From contig URGV01000001.1 in assembly GCA_900547455.1 (NCBI GenBank), positions 1-64,000 of the forward strand: 64,000 bases of DNA, given 5' to 3'. Numbering within the stretch: the first letter of the stretch is position 1; every line of letters begins with the position of its first letter. The DNA comes from an uncultured Oscillospiraceae bacterium. GTDB taxonomy: Bacteria; Bacillota; Clostridia; Oscillospirales; Ruminococcaceae. The position numbers and the translations under genes were made by a program. Of the stretch, positions 43,089-51,608 are shown one piece after another. The notes under the pieces are model-generated. The model did not search any database, was not told the origin of the DNA, and saw only the letters and a list, made by a program, of their open reading frames with translations.

Positions 43089-43185
43089 TAAAAAAACAGC
43101 CGGATTTTACAGCCGGCAGCCTCAAATATGGATGGGTAACCTTTGTGATAAGTAGTATTATAATCAAATCCCGCTTTTCTGTCAA
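43089..43185 (-). promoter_or_regulatory. greA promoter and leader attenuator
   Basis: Minus strand: TTGACA (43180-43185), 17 bp, TATAAT (43157-43162), a perfect-consensus promoter. About 40 bases downstream, GCCGG/CCGGC (43113-43117 and 43099-43103) plus a run of seven T (43090-43096) forms an intrinsic terminator before the greA start, suggesting premature termination control. Confidence 0.7.
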
Positions 43186-43207
43186 GACGGAACCGGACAA
43201 AAGCATT

Positions 43208-43283
43208 AAAAAAGAGGGGGGGATGTGCGAGGAAATTGTAAATTTTTTGTAGAACCGCCCCGATCTCACATCCCCCTCTTTTC
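43208..43283 (-). terminator. Long inverted repeat after the unknown gene
   Basis: GAGGGGG-GATGTG (about 43213-43225) can pair with CACATCCCCCTC (about 43267-43279), with A/T runs outside. It lies at the 3' end of the gene ending at 43266 and may be its terminator; the arms enclose AT-rich DNA. Confidence 0.5.
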
Positions 43284-44114
43284 ATGGAAGAGCTGCAGCA
43301 GGATGCGGGAGGCTTCGGCGGGGGCAATTTCTTTTTCCGTCTCCCCATTTTTTCGAAGGTACAGCGAAGCGGGCCCCTGCTTTTCCAGCATTTTGCAGCG
43401 TTCCAGCGCATAAAGCGCTTCGAGCAAATCCCTGCCGTCCACCCCTTCTGCGGTTAGCGCGGTGAACTGTTCGGGGAGAACGGGTTTTGGCGAATAAAAG
43501 ATGGGAGCGGCTCTGGCCGTATCAGCAGATGGTTGGGTTGGAAAAAGCAGCGGCAGATTCCGCTCCGGCAAAATCCCTTCCGGCGAGAAGGTCAGACCGT
43601 CCTCCGGCAGGATGCTGGGGTTGTCGCTGAAGGTGACCGGCGCGCCGTACTCCGCCATCATCTGATGGGCAAACTGCTGGGCGGCGGGGAGGTTATCGGT
43701 CAAAATGCGCACCTGGGTCAGGTGAAGAAGCGCATAGAGGGCCAGCGCCGCATGGCGAAAGTGCGGATCGATGATCCCAAGCGCCTGGCAGGGGAAGGGA
43801 ATCCCGCTTTGTTCCAGCAGCTCGATGGCGCAGTTTACACACAGCCGCAGCGACAGGGGAGAGACGGCGGGCGCGGCGTACAGACGCATTCCAGCGCGCG
43901 CAAGTAGTTCCCGCTGTTTTTCTCCAATCTGGGAGGAGAGCAGGACCGGCATGTTCTGGCACAGCGCTGCCAGCTTGCGGGCAGGCAGGTGGGAGGCGCG
44001 GTTTAAGCAGAGCAGACGAATCTTTTTTCCAAACAGTTCCACCTGCTCCTGCTCACAATGAAAGCGCAGTCGCTGCCGGAATCCACCCTCTTGGCACCGG
44101 ATAATCAAGAGCAT
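43266..44114 (-). CDS. Hypothetical protein
   Basis: A 282-residue cytoplasmic protein that I cannot assign. The first part is Leu/Arg-rich with predicted alpha/beta order. A central segment (ALGIIDPHFRHAALALYALL, then VRILTDNLPAAQQFAHQM) looks like a small Rossmann-like unit, and the C-terminal 60 residues are helical. No signal peptide or membrane helix. It has no close partner: a terminator lies on each side. Confidence 0.65.
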   Translation of the reverse strand: MLLIIRCQEGGFRQRLRFHCEQEQVELFGKKIRLLCLNRASHLPARKLAALCQNMPVLLSSQIGEKQRELLARAGMRLYAAPAVSPLSLRLCVNCAIELLEQSGIPFPCQALGIIDPHFRHAALALYALLHLTQVRILTDNLPAAQQFAHQMMAEYGAPVTFSDNPSILPEDGLTFSPEGILPERNLPLLFPTQPSADTARAAPIFYSPKPVLPEQFTALTAEGVDGRDLLEALYALERCKMLEKQGPASLYLRKNGETEKEIAPAEASRILLQLFHEKRGM

Positions 44115-44184
44115 CCGCCTTCCCCCTTTGCTTTCAATGTTGGGTTTTCTATTTATTTTATATGAGAAGGAAGAAAAAGATATG

Positions 44185-44239
44185 ATACAAAAAATCAGCC
44201 TTCCCTATTTGGACAGCAGGGAAGGCTGATTTTTTGTGT
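44185..44239. terminator. Terminator downstream of the copper genes
   Basis: A perfect 20-bp stem, arms 44187-44206 and 44218-44237, with A6/T6 runs. It ends the copA-HMA operon on the minus strand. Confidence 0.9.
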
Positions 44240-44251
44240 ACCGTATCGGAA

Positions 44252-44452
44252 TTACTCAATGACGTCGTAGCCCAGGTCCTCAATGGCCTGCGCCAGCTCG
44301 TCGCGGTTGAGATTTTCGCCGTTGACAACGACTGCGCCGTCAGAAGCGGTGGCGACGACCGAGGAGACGCCTGGCATCGAGGAGAGGCGCTCGGTTACTC
44401 TGGCCTCGCATTTGCTGCAGGCCATGCCTTCGGTGATGAATTTGATTTCCAT
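44252..44452 (-). CDS. Heavy-metal-associated (CopZ-like) protein
   Basis: A 66-residue ferredoxin-like HMA domain with the metal-binding GMACSKCEARV motif (CxxC at about residues 9-12). It is probably a cytosolic Cu(I) chaperone that delivers copper to CopA, whose gene ends 37 bases upstream on the same strand. The Met-Ala-Cys spacing differs slightly from the classical MTCxxC. Start at 44452 has GGAGG eight bases before. Confidence 0.9.
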   Translation of the reverse strand: MEIKFITEGMACSKCEARVTERLSSMPGVSSVVATASDGAVVVNGENLNRDELAQAIEDLGYDVIE

Positions 44453-44488
44453 AACAAATACCTCCAAAAATGATTTATCTGTCACAGC

Positions 44489-46726
44489 CTATTTTTTGCT
44501 TTTGTCAGGCTGATAACGGGTCAAACGAAGCGAGTTGGTGACGACCGATACCGACGAGAAGGCCATTGCCGCGCCGCCGAATACCGGAGAAAAAGCTGGA
44601 CCGCCGAACAGCACCAGCAGACCGGCTGCGATCGGGATGCCGATCATGTTGTAGATGAATGCCCAGAACAGGTTCTCACGGATGATGCGCATCGTCTGCC
44701 GGGCCAGTTTGAGCGAGTCGACCACTGCGTGCAGGTCCTCGCGCATCAGAATGATGCCGGAAGATTCCGCCGCGACGTCGGTGCCGGAGGAGAGGGCGAT
44801 GCCCACATTGGCGCCCGCCAGCGCAGGGGCGTCGTTGATGCCGTCGCCGACCATCGCGACGATGCGGCCGTTTTCCTTAAACTCCTCCACAGCGCGGTGT
44901 TTGTCCTGCGGCAGCACCTGCGCCTTGATCGAGGAGATGCCCGCTTCTTTGGCGATCAGACGGGCGGCGCCCTCGTTGTCGCCGGTGATCATGACCGTCT
45001 CGATGCCCATCGCGTTGAGCTGGGCGATGGCCTCGCGGGCGTCCGGGCGGATGGTGTCGGACAGGGCGATCATGCCCAGATATTTTCCATCCACCGAGAC
45101 ATAGATGGCGGTGCAGCCTTCCGGCACCTTGGTGTCGGCGTTTTCTGGAATGGAAATTTTCTCCAGCTCCATCAGCGCCATGGTGCCGGCGACGATCTTC
45201 TTGCCGCCCAGGTCGGCGATGATGCCGCGTCCGGGAACACTCTGGGTGGAATCCGGGCGGGCGGCTTCGATGTTGTCCTCCTGCACGCGGTTGAGCACCG
45301 CTTCGGCAATCGGGTGCTCCGAGCCGTATTCGGCGGTGGCACAGTAGGAGAGGACGTCCCGCTCACTGACACCCTCCATTGGGACGACGGCGGCGGTTTT
45401 CAGCTTGCCGTAGGTGATGGTGCCGGTTTTGTCAAAGATGACGGTGTTGACGCCAGCGGCAGTCTCCACGACGTCGCCGCCGCGGTAAAGGATGCCCAGA
45501 TTTGCACCGCGGCCGGTGCCGGCGATGACGGCGATTGGGGTCGCAAGGCCCAGCGCACAGGGGCAGGCGACAACCAGAACGGCGACAAAGTTATTGAGAA
45601 CAAAGGAAATGTCCCGCCCGCTGATTGCCCACAGCAGCGAGGTGACGACGGCGATGGTGACAACCGTCGGGACAAAGATGCCGGAAATCTTGTCGGCAAG
45701 GCGCGCGGCGGGGGCTTTGCGCTCCTGCGCTTCGGTCACCAGGCGCAATACCTGGGAGATAGCGGTGTTGCCGCCGACGCCGGTCGCCTCGATTTTGAGC
45801 ATGCCGTCCTTGCAGATGGTGCCGCCCGAAACGTGGGAACCGGCCTCCTTGTAGACCGGCAGGCTCTCGCCGGTCAGCATCGACTCATCCACCGAGGCCT
45901 GGCCGGACAGGACGGTTCCATCGACTGGGATGCGGGAGCCGGGCTTGATGATGACGGTGTTTTTGACCCGGACATTTTTGGCGGGGATCTCCACCTCCTC
46001 GCCCTCCTTGTTGAGGATGATGGCGGTGTTGGGGATCATTGAGACCAGCGAATTGATCGCCTGCTTGGCGGAATTTTTGCTATTTTCTTCCAGATACTTG
46101 CCCAGCAGCACCAGCGCGACGACCACAGCGGCGGATTCAAAGTAGAGGTTGTGCGCGCCATGCGCGTTGCCCTGCACGATGGTCCAGGTGTTGTACAGGC
46201 TGTAAAGGAAGGCGGTGGTGGTGCCGATCATCACCAGCGAGTCCATGTTCGGGTGCAGTTTGACCAGATTCTTGGTGCCGTTGATGAAGAAGTTGCGGCC
46301 GCAGATCAGCACCGGGATGGTGAAGATCAGCTGGATCAGCGCGAAGTTTAAGGGGTTGTAACGGTCGTCGATGATCTCCGGCAGCGGCAGGCGCACCGGC
46401 AGCATGTGGGACATGCCGATATACAGCACCACCGCGCCGCAGATCAGCGCGACGATCAGCCGCTTTTTGCTGATGGTGTGGGTGATGGCGACGCTGACGT
46501 CGTCCACATCGGCCAGTGCTCCTTGAAAACCGGTTTTGTTGACGATGTCTACCAGCGACTGCTCGGCGACAGAAGGGTCACACAGAATGGTGGCGCTGTT
46601 GGTGGCAAGGTTGACGTTGACCTGAACAACGCCGTCGGCACGGCGCAGCGCGCGTTCCACCGAAGCGGAACAGGCGGCGCAGGTCATGCCCTGAATATTA
46701 ATTTTGACATGTTTTGTTTCGGTCAA
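44489..46726 (-). CDS. copA: Copper-exporting P1B-type ATPase
   Basis: A 745-residue P1B-1 ATPase. A single N-terminal HMA domain ([15 protein letters not shown]), membrane helices, the ion-pathway CPC in [13 protein letters not shown], the phosphorylation motif [14 protein letters not shown] and [10 protein letters not shown] identify it as a Cu(I) exporter. Translation appears to start with TTG at 46726, behind a GGATGAG site. It forms an operon with the HMA chaperone. Its promoter lies at 46803-46830, near a MarR-type palindrome. Confidence 0.94.
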   Translation of the reverse strand: MTETKHVKINIQGMTCAACSASVERALRRADGVVQVNVNLATNSATILCDPSVAEQSLVDIVNKTGFQGALADVDDVSVAITHTISKKRLIVALICGAVVLYIGMSHMLPVRLPLPEIIDDRYNPLNFALIQLIFTIPVLICGRNFFINGTKNLVKLHPNMDSLVMIGTTTAFLYSLYNTWTIVQGNAHGAHNLYFESAAVVVALVLLGKYLEENSKNSAKQAINSLVSMIPNTAIILNKEGEEVEIPAKNVRVKNTVIIKPGSRIPVDGTVLSGQASVDESMLTGESLPVYKEAGSHVSGGTICKDGMLKIEATGVGGNTAISQVLRLVTEAQERKAPAARLADKISGIFVPTVVTIAVVTSLLWAISGRDISFVLNNFVAVLVVACPCALGLATPIAVIAGTGRGANLGILYRGGDVVETAAGVNTVIFDKTGTITYGKLKTAAVVPMEGVSERDVLSYCATAEYGSEHPIAEAVLNRVQEDNIEAARPDSTQSVPGRGIIADLGGKKIVAGTMALMELEKISIPENADTKVPEGCTAIYVSVDGKYLGMIALSDTIRPDAREAIAQLNAMGIETVMITGDNEGAARLIAKEAGISSIKAQVLPQDKHRAVEEFKENGRIVAMVGDGINDAPALAGANVGIALSSGTDVAAESSGIILMREDLHAVVDSLKLARQTMRIIRENLFWAFIYNMIGIPIAAGLLVLFGGPAFSPVFGGAAMAFSSVSVVTNSLRLTRYQPDKSKK

Positions 46727-46802
46727 GAAAACTCATCCTTTCCTGTTGGAGATGGTTTATAGGGAAGAGGGTTATCGGAAATAAAGATTGGATGCTGGTT
46801 TT

Positions 46803-46830
46803 ATTATACACCAATTTCCTATCTTTTCAA
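46803..46830 (-). promoter_or_regulatory. copA promoter
   Basis: On the minus strand TTGAAA (46825-46830), 16 bp, TATAAT (46803-46808), about 75 bp ahead of copA. Confidence 0.65.
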
Positions 46831-46886
46831 GGAAAGAAAGTTTCCCAGGGCAAAAGCCGGGCAGGTTGTTTTTTCTTGCAGAGCAT
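46827..46886 (-). CDS. Possible 19-residue leader peptide before copA
   Basis: A short frame starting MLCKKKQPARLL and ending FFP has a very good ribosome site (AAAGGAGG, seven bases before the ATG at 46886). It lies just after a GTGTATATACAC palindrome and ends at the copA -35 box. It may be a leader peptide, or chance. Cys and three Lys near the start are the only notable residues. Confidence 0.35.
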   Translation of the reverse strand: MLCKKKQPARLLPWETFFP

Positions 46887-46909
46887 CCGACAATCCTCCT
46901 TTCAGCAAA

Positions 46910-46921
46910 GTGTATATACAC
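46910..46921. promoter_or_regulatory. GTGTATATACAC operator upstream of copA
   Basis: A perfect 12-bp palindrome, identical to the one at 47431-47442 over the marR promoter. Preceded on the minus strand by CATTAT, a possible -10 box in the same relative position. Confidence 0.6.
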
Positions 46922-46967
46922 GATAATGGCAAAATCTTCCACCGAAGGAAGAAAGAAAAGCATGGGG

Positions 46968-47408
46968 TTAATTCAGTTCCAAAATGGCGGAGATCAGGTG
47001 GTTCAATTCCGCAATCTGCTCCTGGCCCAAAAAGGCTTCCAGCTCGTCCTGCGCCTGCTGCCAGTAGATGCGGGCCCGGGCAAAGGTTTCCTTTCCCTCC
47101 ACGCTGAGCTGAAGACTGCGGCTGCGGCCCTTGCAGGCAGCGTCCACAATCAGACCGCGCGCTTCAAGAGGTTTCAGGTTGCGTACCAGGGTAGTGCGCT
47201 CCAGGTCCATTGTCTCGGCCAGGGCGCTGACGCTGATGCCGGGGTTGCGTTCAATGTTGGCCAGCAGCGCGTACTGCCCCCGCGTGATACCCGCCTTTTC
47301 CAGGTGACGGTTGTACAGCGCGGTGATTTTGTTTTCGGCGCGCTTGATGTTGGCACAGTAGCAGTTGCTGCTGGCGCAGTGGCAGCGCTCCAGAGAATAA
47401 TCCTTCAT
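46968..47408 (-). CDS. MarR family regulator with Cys-rich N-terminus
   Basis: A 146-residue MarR-type winged-helix repressor. Before the core lies CHCASSNCYC (residues 9-18; two CxC pairs), a likely metal or redox-sensing site. The DNA-binding part is GISVSALAETMDLERTTLVRNL near residue 64, followed by the wing GRSRSLQLSVEGKE. The gene sits upstream of copA on the same strand and has the operator GTGTATATACAC over its own start site, repeated before copA. Copper sensing is inference from this context. Start at 47408 follows GGAGG. Confidence 0.88.
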   Translation of the reverse strand: MKDYSLERCHCASSNCYCANIKRAENKITALYNRHLEKAGITRGQYALLANIERNPGISVSALAETMDLERTTLVRNLKPLEARGLIVDAACKGRSRSLQLSVEGKETFARARIYWQQAQDELEAFLGQEQIAELNHLISAILELN

Positions 47409-47430
47409 CCCGCTTGCCTCCTTCCTTATC

Positions 47431-47471
47431 GTGTATATACACATTATAGCCGCCGCTAACTGATTTGTCAA
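47431..47471 (-). promoter_or_regulatory. marR promoter with palindromic operator
   Basis: Minus strand: TTGACA (47466-47471), 17 bp, TATAAT (47443-47448), then GTGTATATACAC (47431-47442) directly over the start of transcription. A clear autorepression layout. Confidence 0.85.
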
Positions 47472-47534
47472 GCAGAAAAATAAAAATTCCCGCAAAGTTT
47501 GCGAGCTTTGCGGGAATGAAGAAATACGAAGAAT

Positions 47535-48641
47535 TTACTTGTCCTGAACCAGGGTCTCGCAATAGATGCAGCGGTAGGTCTTTGTCGCCTCGTCCGCCAA
47601 ACGGAAGGACTGCGGCAACTCCTGCTCGATGGTGGTGATGCAGCGCGGATTAGTGCAGTGCAGGTGATGAACCACCGGCGCGGAGGTGTCGCGTTCAGGC
47701 GCAGGCAGCTCCTGATTGAACGGCTCCGGGATCAGGTCCAGCAGCTTCATAATCAGCGCCATCCGGATGATCTTGCCGCAGAATACCTGGGTGAAGTAAG
47801 CGGCGCGCGGATCGCTGTCGACCGCAACCGAGATTTCGTTGACGCGCGGCAGCGGGTGCAGGATGTACATGTCCGGTTTTGCCTTTTCCAGCTGCTTGGG
47901 GGTGAGGATGTAGCTGTCCTTCAGGCGCTGATACTCCTCCTCGCTGGCAAAACGCTCCCGCTGGATGCGGGTCATGTACAGCAGGTCCAGCTGCGGCATC
48001 GCGTCGTCCAGGCTGTGCACCTCGGTGTAGGGGATGTGGTTTTTGTCCAGAACCTCCTCCTTGACGTAGTCCGGAACCTTCAGCTCGTCCGGGGAGATCA
48101 GCACAAAGCGGATGCCCATGTAGCGGGAGAGGGCCAGGATGAGCGAATGGACAGTGCGTCCAAACTTCAGGTCGCCGCACAGACCGACGGTCATGTTGTC
48201 CAGACGGCCCTTCAGACGGTGGATGGTCATCAGGTCAGTCAGGGTCTGAGTGGGGTGCTGATGGCCGCCGTCGCCTGCATTGATGACCGGAATGGGGGAG
48301 TTCATCGCGGCGACCATCGGCGCACCCTCTTTAGGATGACGCATGGCGGCGATGTCCGCAAAGCAGCCGATGACGCGGATGGTGTCGGCGACGCTTTCGC
48401 CCTTGGCGGCGGAGGAAGAATCGGCAGAGGAAAAGCCGATGACGCTGCCGCCCAACTCCAGCATGGCCGACTCAAAGCTCAGGCGGGTGCGGGTGCTTGG
48501 CTCATAGAACAGGGTCGCGAGCTTTTTGCCCTTGCAGATTGCGGCGTATTTGTGCGGATGTTGGATGATGTCGTCGCCGACCGCAAGCAGCTGATCAATT
48601 TCCTCAACGGTGAGATCCATAGGATCGATAAGATGACGCAT
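47535..48641 (-). CDS. pyrB: Aspartate carbamoyltransferase with PyrI-like zinc domain
   Basis: A 368-residue ATCase, the first committed step of pyrimidine synthesis. The catalytic part has the carbamoyl-phosphate motif [16 protein letters not shown] near residue 46, HPTQTLTDL and the [10 protein letters not shown] segment. The C-terminal extension has the four-Cys zinc pattern of PyrI: CTNPRC (C-x4-C), 23 residues, then CIYC (C-x2-C), the same spacing as in E. coli PyrI. So catalytic and zinc parts are in one chain; the allosteric nucleotide domain of PyrI is missing. Start 48641 has GGGAGG. Confidence 0.93.
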   Translation of the reverse strand: MRHLIDPMDLTVEEIDQLLAVGDDIIQHPHKYAAICKGKKLATLFYEPSTRTRLSFESAMLELGGSVIGFSSADSSSAAKGESVADTIRVIGCFADIAAMRHPKEGAPMVAAMNSPIPVINAGDGGHQHPTQTLTDLMTIHRLKGRLDNMTVGLCGDLKFGRTVHSLILALSRYMGIRFVLISPDELKVPDYVKEEVLDKNHIPYTEVHSLDDAMPQLDLLYMTRIQRERFASEEEYQRLKDSYILTPKQLEKAKPDMYILHPLPRVNEISVAVDSDPRAAYFTQVFCGKIIRMALIMKLLDLIPEPFNQELPAPERDTSAPVVHHLHCTNPRCITTIEQELPQSFRLADEATKTYRCIYCETLVQDK

Positions 48642-48667
48642 AAGATGACCTCCCATAATTTCAACGT

Positions 48668-48754
48668 AAAACAAAAGCCCTCTCAAGCCGGAGGGCAGGA
48701 AAGGGCAGAAGGATATTGTGCGGTATCAAAGCCCTTTTCAGCCTCTCGGTGCTG
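48668..48754 (-). promoter_or_regulatory. PyrR-type attenuator leader of pyrB
   Basis: On the minus strand CACCGAGAGGCTGAAAAGG (about 48733-48751) matches the PyrR-binding hairpin loop consensus. Downstream, AAAGGGC and GCCCTTT can form an antiterminator, and the stem GCCCTC/GAGGGC (48677-48696) with TTTTGTTTT is the terminator. UMP-bound PyrR should favour termination. The rest of the region up to 49008 holds the promoter of the divergent gene. Confidence 0.75.
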
Positions 48755-49008
48755 TTTTTAAAGGGGGATTTTCTTTAACATAGGATACTATAATCCCACT
48801 AAAAAGTCAAGTATAAGGGCGCGTTTTTCGGGATTTTTCGTCTCGGAGAGCTTCTTCTTTTGTGCGGGAAGCAAAGAGGCTGTTTGATAAAAACAATCTA
48901 TTTTGTAAAATCGATTGAAAAAATCGATTTTACATATTCTCAAAAAATGCTATACTGATTGTGAGAAAGCATTATACTCAAAATATACAAAAAGAGGGGT
49001 GCATTTTT

Positions 49009-49482
49009 ATGATGAAAACACAGATCCCCGGCTGGGGCGAGCTTGAAATCAAAAATCTGATCCTTGATTTCAATGGAACGATCGCAAAGGACGGCAAGGT
49101 GCTGGAAGGCGTCAAGGAGCTGCTGGGCAAGATCCACGAGGCAGGCATCGAAATTTATGTTGTCACCGCTGACACCAACGGCACTGTAGCGGCCGAGTGC
49201 GAAACCCTGCCGGTTCATGTCAAAATCTTTGGCAGCGACACCGTTGCCAGAGACAAACGCTGCCTGTGCCAGGAACTGGGCTGCCGGAACACCGCCAGCA
49301 TCGGCAACGGCAGAAACGACATTCAGGTATTCCCGGCAAGCGTGCTTTCGATTGCGGTCATCGGCAACGAGGGCGCTTTCACCAAATCCGCAATGCTGGC
49401 AGACGTTCTGGTCAACGATGTTTGCCAGGCACTGGAACTGCTGCTTTCTCCAAACCGCCTGATCGCCACCCTGCGCGAGTAG
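49009..49482 (+). CDS. Soluble HAD protein (COG4087, P-type ATPase-like)
   Basis: A 157-residue HAD-fold protein related to the catalytic domain of P-type ATPases. The motif I is DFNGTIAKDG (Asp near residue 19, with Phe-Asn in place of the usual Lys-Thr), motif II VVTADTNGT, and motif III IGNGRNDI replaces GDGxND. Such stand-alone proteins are found in Clostridia and archaea with no proven role. Two adjacent ATGs (49009 and 49012). A terminator follows. Confidence 0.85.
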   Translation: MMKTQIPGWGELEIKNLILDFNGTIAKDGKVLEGVKELLGKIHEAGIEIYVVTADTNGTVAAECETLPVHVKIFGSDTVARDKRCLCQELGCRNTASIGNGRNDIQVFPASVLSIAVIGNEGAFTKSAMLADVLVNDVCQALELLLSPNRLIATLRE

Positions 49483-49492
49483 GCACGTTCCC

Positions 49493-49523
49493 CCAAAGGG
49501 CGCCGGAACCCGGCGCCCTTTTT
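49493..49523 (+). terminator. Terminator of the HAD gene
   Basis: AAAGGGCGCCGG/CCGGCGCCCTTT stem, 49495-49506 and 49510-49521, followed by TTG TTTT. Confidence 0.85.
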
Positions 49524-49616
49524 GTTTTCCAGGAACCGGGGAAGGGGAGAGGGCATAGAATGGTGGTGTAAGAGACACCCCCCAACGTCTCTGCAAACAG
49601 TAAGGAGGATTTTCAT

Positions 49617-49964
49617 ATGAGTTATTGTAATTCCTGCAACCAGTCTTCGCAGAGTTCCCAGACCAATACGTCTCTCTCTGACTTTTTCCCGGCCGGCTAC
49701 CGCGTTCAGGCGGCGCATCCGGATTATCCGTACTACATCAGTGTCCCAGTTTTCCTTTCCGAGGAGGAGGACACCGATAGCTGTGGCTGCAACTGCTGCT
49801 GTTGCCATCCGTGTTGCTGCAACTCGTGCTGCTGCAATTCTTCTTCCGACAGCTCTTCTTCCAGCTCTGGCAACTGCTGCTGTGGCTGCACAAGCTCCAG
49901 TTCCAGCAGTTCCAGCAACGGCAACTACAATCGCATCCGCTGCACAACCCGTTTCTGCCGTTAG
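49617..49964 (+). CDS. Cysteine/serine-rich low-complexity protein
   Basis: A 115-residue protein with 20 Cys and about 29 Ser. The N-terminal 50 residues look ordinary (FFPAGYRVQAAHPDYPYYIS). The C-terminal half alternates Cys clusters (GCNCCCCHPCCCNSCCC) with Ser runs of up to eight. The gene has a perfect ribosome site (TAAGGAGGA). Possible roles are a disulfide-linked spore-coat or crust component, or a metal-binding protein. Cys-rich, Ser-rich, start-conserved proteins are common in spore coats, but homology cannot be claimed. Two terminators follow. Confidence 0.7.
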   Translation: MSYCNSCNQSSQSSQTNTSLSDFFPAGYRVQAAHPDYPYYISVPVFLSEEEDTDSCGCNCCCCHPCCCNSCCCNSSSDSSSSSSGNCCCGCTSSSSSSSSNGNYNRIRCTTRFCR

Positions 49965-50056
49965 CCGTTTTCCCGCACTGCCGCTGGCTGAAAAACCAGC
50001 GACAGAAAAGCGCCGCTTAAAAAAGCGGCGTGTACTTAGAATCGAAATCCTTCCTT

Positions 50057-50094
50057 ACAAAAAAGACTCCGCTTTTTAAGCGGAGTCTTTTTTA
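50057..50094. terminator. Bidirectional terminator
   Basis: AAAAAAGACTCCGCTT/AAGCGGAGTCTTTTTT stem (50059-50074 and 50078-50093) between convergent genes. Confidence 0.9.
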
Positions 50095-50099
50095 CAATG

Positions 50100-51245
50100 C
50101 TATTTTGGCAGATTTGCTTTGATGCGTTTGACCGCTTCCTCGACATAGCTGCGTGGGCAGGCAAGGTTGATGCGGACAAATCCGCTGCCTTCCGGTCCAA
50201 AGAAGGTGCCGCCGTTAAGCATCAGGTGGCATTTTTCTTTAAAGAAGGCGGTGAGCTCCTCGTCGGTCATGTTCAGGGCGCGGCAATCGATCCAGCCGAG
50301 GTAGGTAGCTTCTGGGCAGTGGATCTTCAGCGGGGTGATGCCGTTGATCTCCTGGCAGAAGTAGTCCATGTTGCCCTTGATGTAGGCGTTGAGCTCGTCC
50401 AGCCACTGGTCACACTGGGTGTAGGCCGCGATGACAACGTCGTTTACAAAGGCGTTTGCACCGCCGATGTGCAGGTTGTTCAGCAGGGTCTTGAACTTGT
50501 TGCGCAGCTCCTCATTCTTAATAATGATGTTGGAAGCCTGCAGGCCAGCCAGGTTGAAGGTCTTGCTCGGTGCGGTGCACAGGATGGTGCGCTCGGCCAG
50601 CTCAGCGGAGATGTTGTTCATCACGATGTGCTCCTTGAAGAGCAGGTCGTTGTGAATCTCGTCCGCAATCAGATAGAGGTTGTGTTTCAGGCAGAAGTTG
50701 GCGATGCCTTCCAGCTCCTCTTTGGTCCATACACGGCCTACCGGGTTGTGCGGGCTGCACAGCATGAAGGCTTTGGTGTTTGGAGTGACGCGCTTTTCCA
50801 TGTCCTCAAAGTCGATGGTGTAGTAGCCGTCGTTGTTGACCAGCGGGCTTTCAATCAGCTTTCTGCCACAGGCGGTGGTGGCTCCGCGGAACGGGCCATA
50901 AACAGGGGAGAGAATCATGACTTCCTCGCCTGGCTCGGTGACAGACTGAACGCCGAGGGTCAGCGCAACAACGACGCCAGGGGTGAAGACGATCCAATCC
51001 TTTTCTACATGGAAGTTGTGGCGGCGCTGCATGAAGTCGATGACTGCCTGATAGTACTGTTCGCTCAAGCGGCTGTAAGCATAAACGTGGTGAGCGGCAC
51101 GGTTTTCAAATGCTTCATAGATTGGGGCCGGCGCCTCAAAATCCATATCGGCGATCCACATCGGCAGCATCTGCTCATCGCTGAAGATGTCCCACTTGGT
51201 GCAGTTGGTGCCTTTGCGGTTATAGGGTTTGTCAAAGTTATACAT
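50100..51245 (-). CDS. MalY/PatB-type PLP-dependent lyase
   Basis: A 381-residue fold-type I PLP enzyme. The PLP lysine is in APSKTFNLAGLQAS near residue 228, the phosphate/ring contacts are in CSPHNPVGRVWT, and the pyridine Asp is in LIADEIHND. The N-terminal MWIADMDF motif is diagnostic of the MalY/PatB cystathionine beta-lyase group. It should convert cystathionine or cysteine to pyruvate, ammonia and a thiol. The ATG at 51245 has AGGAGG. Single gene. Confidence 0.92.
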   Translation of the reverse strand: MYNFDKPYNRKGTNCTKWDIFSDEQMLPMWIADMDFEAPAPIYEAFENRAAHHVYAYSRLSEQYYQAVIDFMQRRHNFHVEKDWIVFTPGVVVALTLGVQSVTEPGEEVMILSPVYGPFRGATTACGRKLIESPLVNNDGYYTIDFEDMEKRVTPNTKAFMLCSPHNPVGRVWTKEELEGIANFCLKHNLYLIADEIHNDLLFKEHIVMNNISAELAERTILCTAPSKTFNLAGLQASNIIIKNEELRNKFKTLLNNLHIGGANAFVNDVVIAAYTQCDQWLDELNAYIKGNMDYFCQEINGITPLKIHCPEATYLGWIDCRALNMTDEELTAFFKEKCHLMLNGGTFFGPEGSGFVRINLACPRSYVEEAVKRIKANLPK

Positions 51246-51608
51246 TTTTATGACCTCCTGTTTCGCGGAAGAACCGCAGTCTTGACATAAAAAAGTATAT
51301 TCCTTCTTGCAAAGAATGTCAATGAAGGAACGGAGAAGATCAGAACAGATTCTATCGATCAAAAAAGGGGAAGTTATTGCAAAAATAAATAAAACCTCCG
51401 GGGAATTCGCAAAAAGATGCCCTATAACATAGGTAGAAACCACAAATAAGGAGCTTGTTTGTTTTGCATTTTCACAAGGGAAAAGGTTGATTTTACACAG
51501 CTTTAACAAAAATCCGATTTTAGATTTTACGCATACCCCTTATACTAAGAGACAGCCTGAGAGGTTAAAAAGAAAAAACAGACACAGGTAAGTAAGGAGA
51601 TTTTGAAA
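51246..51608 (+). promoter_or_regulatory. Control region of pst: Pho boxes and promoter
   Basis: A 363-bp intergenic region. Near pstS it has four direct-repeat-like elements TTTACA (51492), TTTAAC (51502), TTTTAG (51518) and TTTTAC (51525), resembling PhoP boxes (TTTAACA), followed by TATACT (51541-51546) with no -35 box. The layout fits activation by the PhoP encoded downstream. The rest of the region is AT-rich and otherwise empty. Confidence 0.6.

Noticed and set aside
49794..49920. Short TGC/AGC-rich repeats as a CRISPR or tandem repeat array
   Set aside because: They are codon runs of Cys and Ser in a translated gene, without regular repeat-spacer units.
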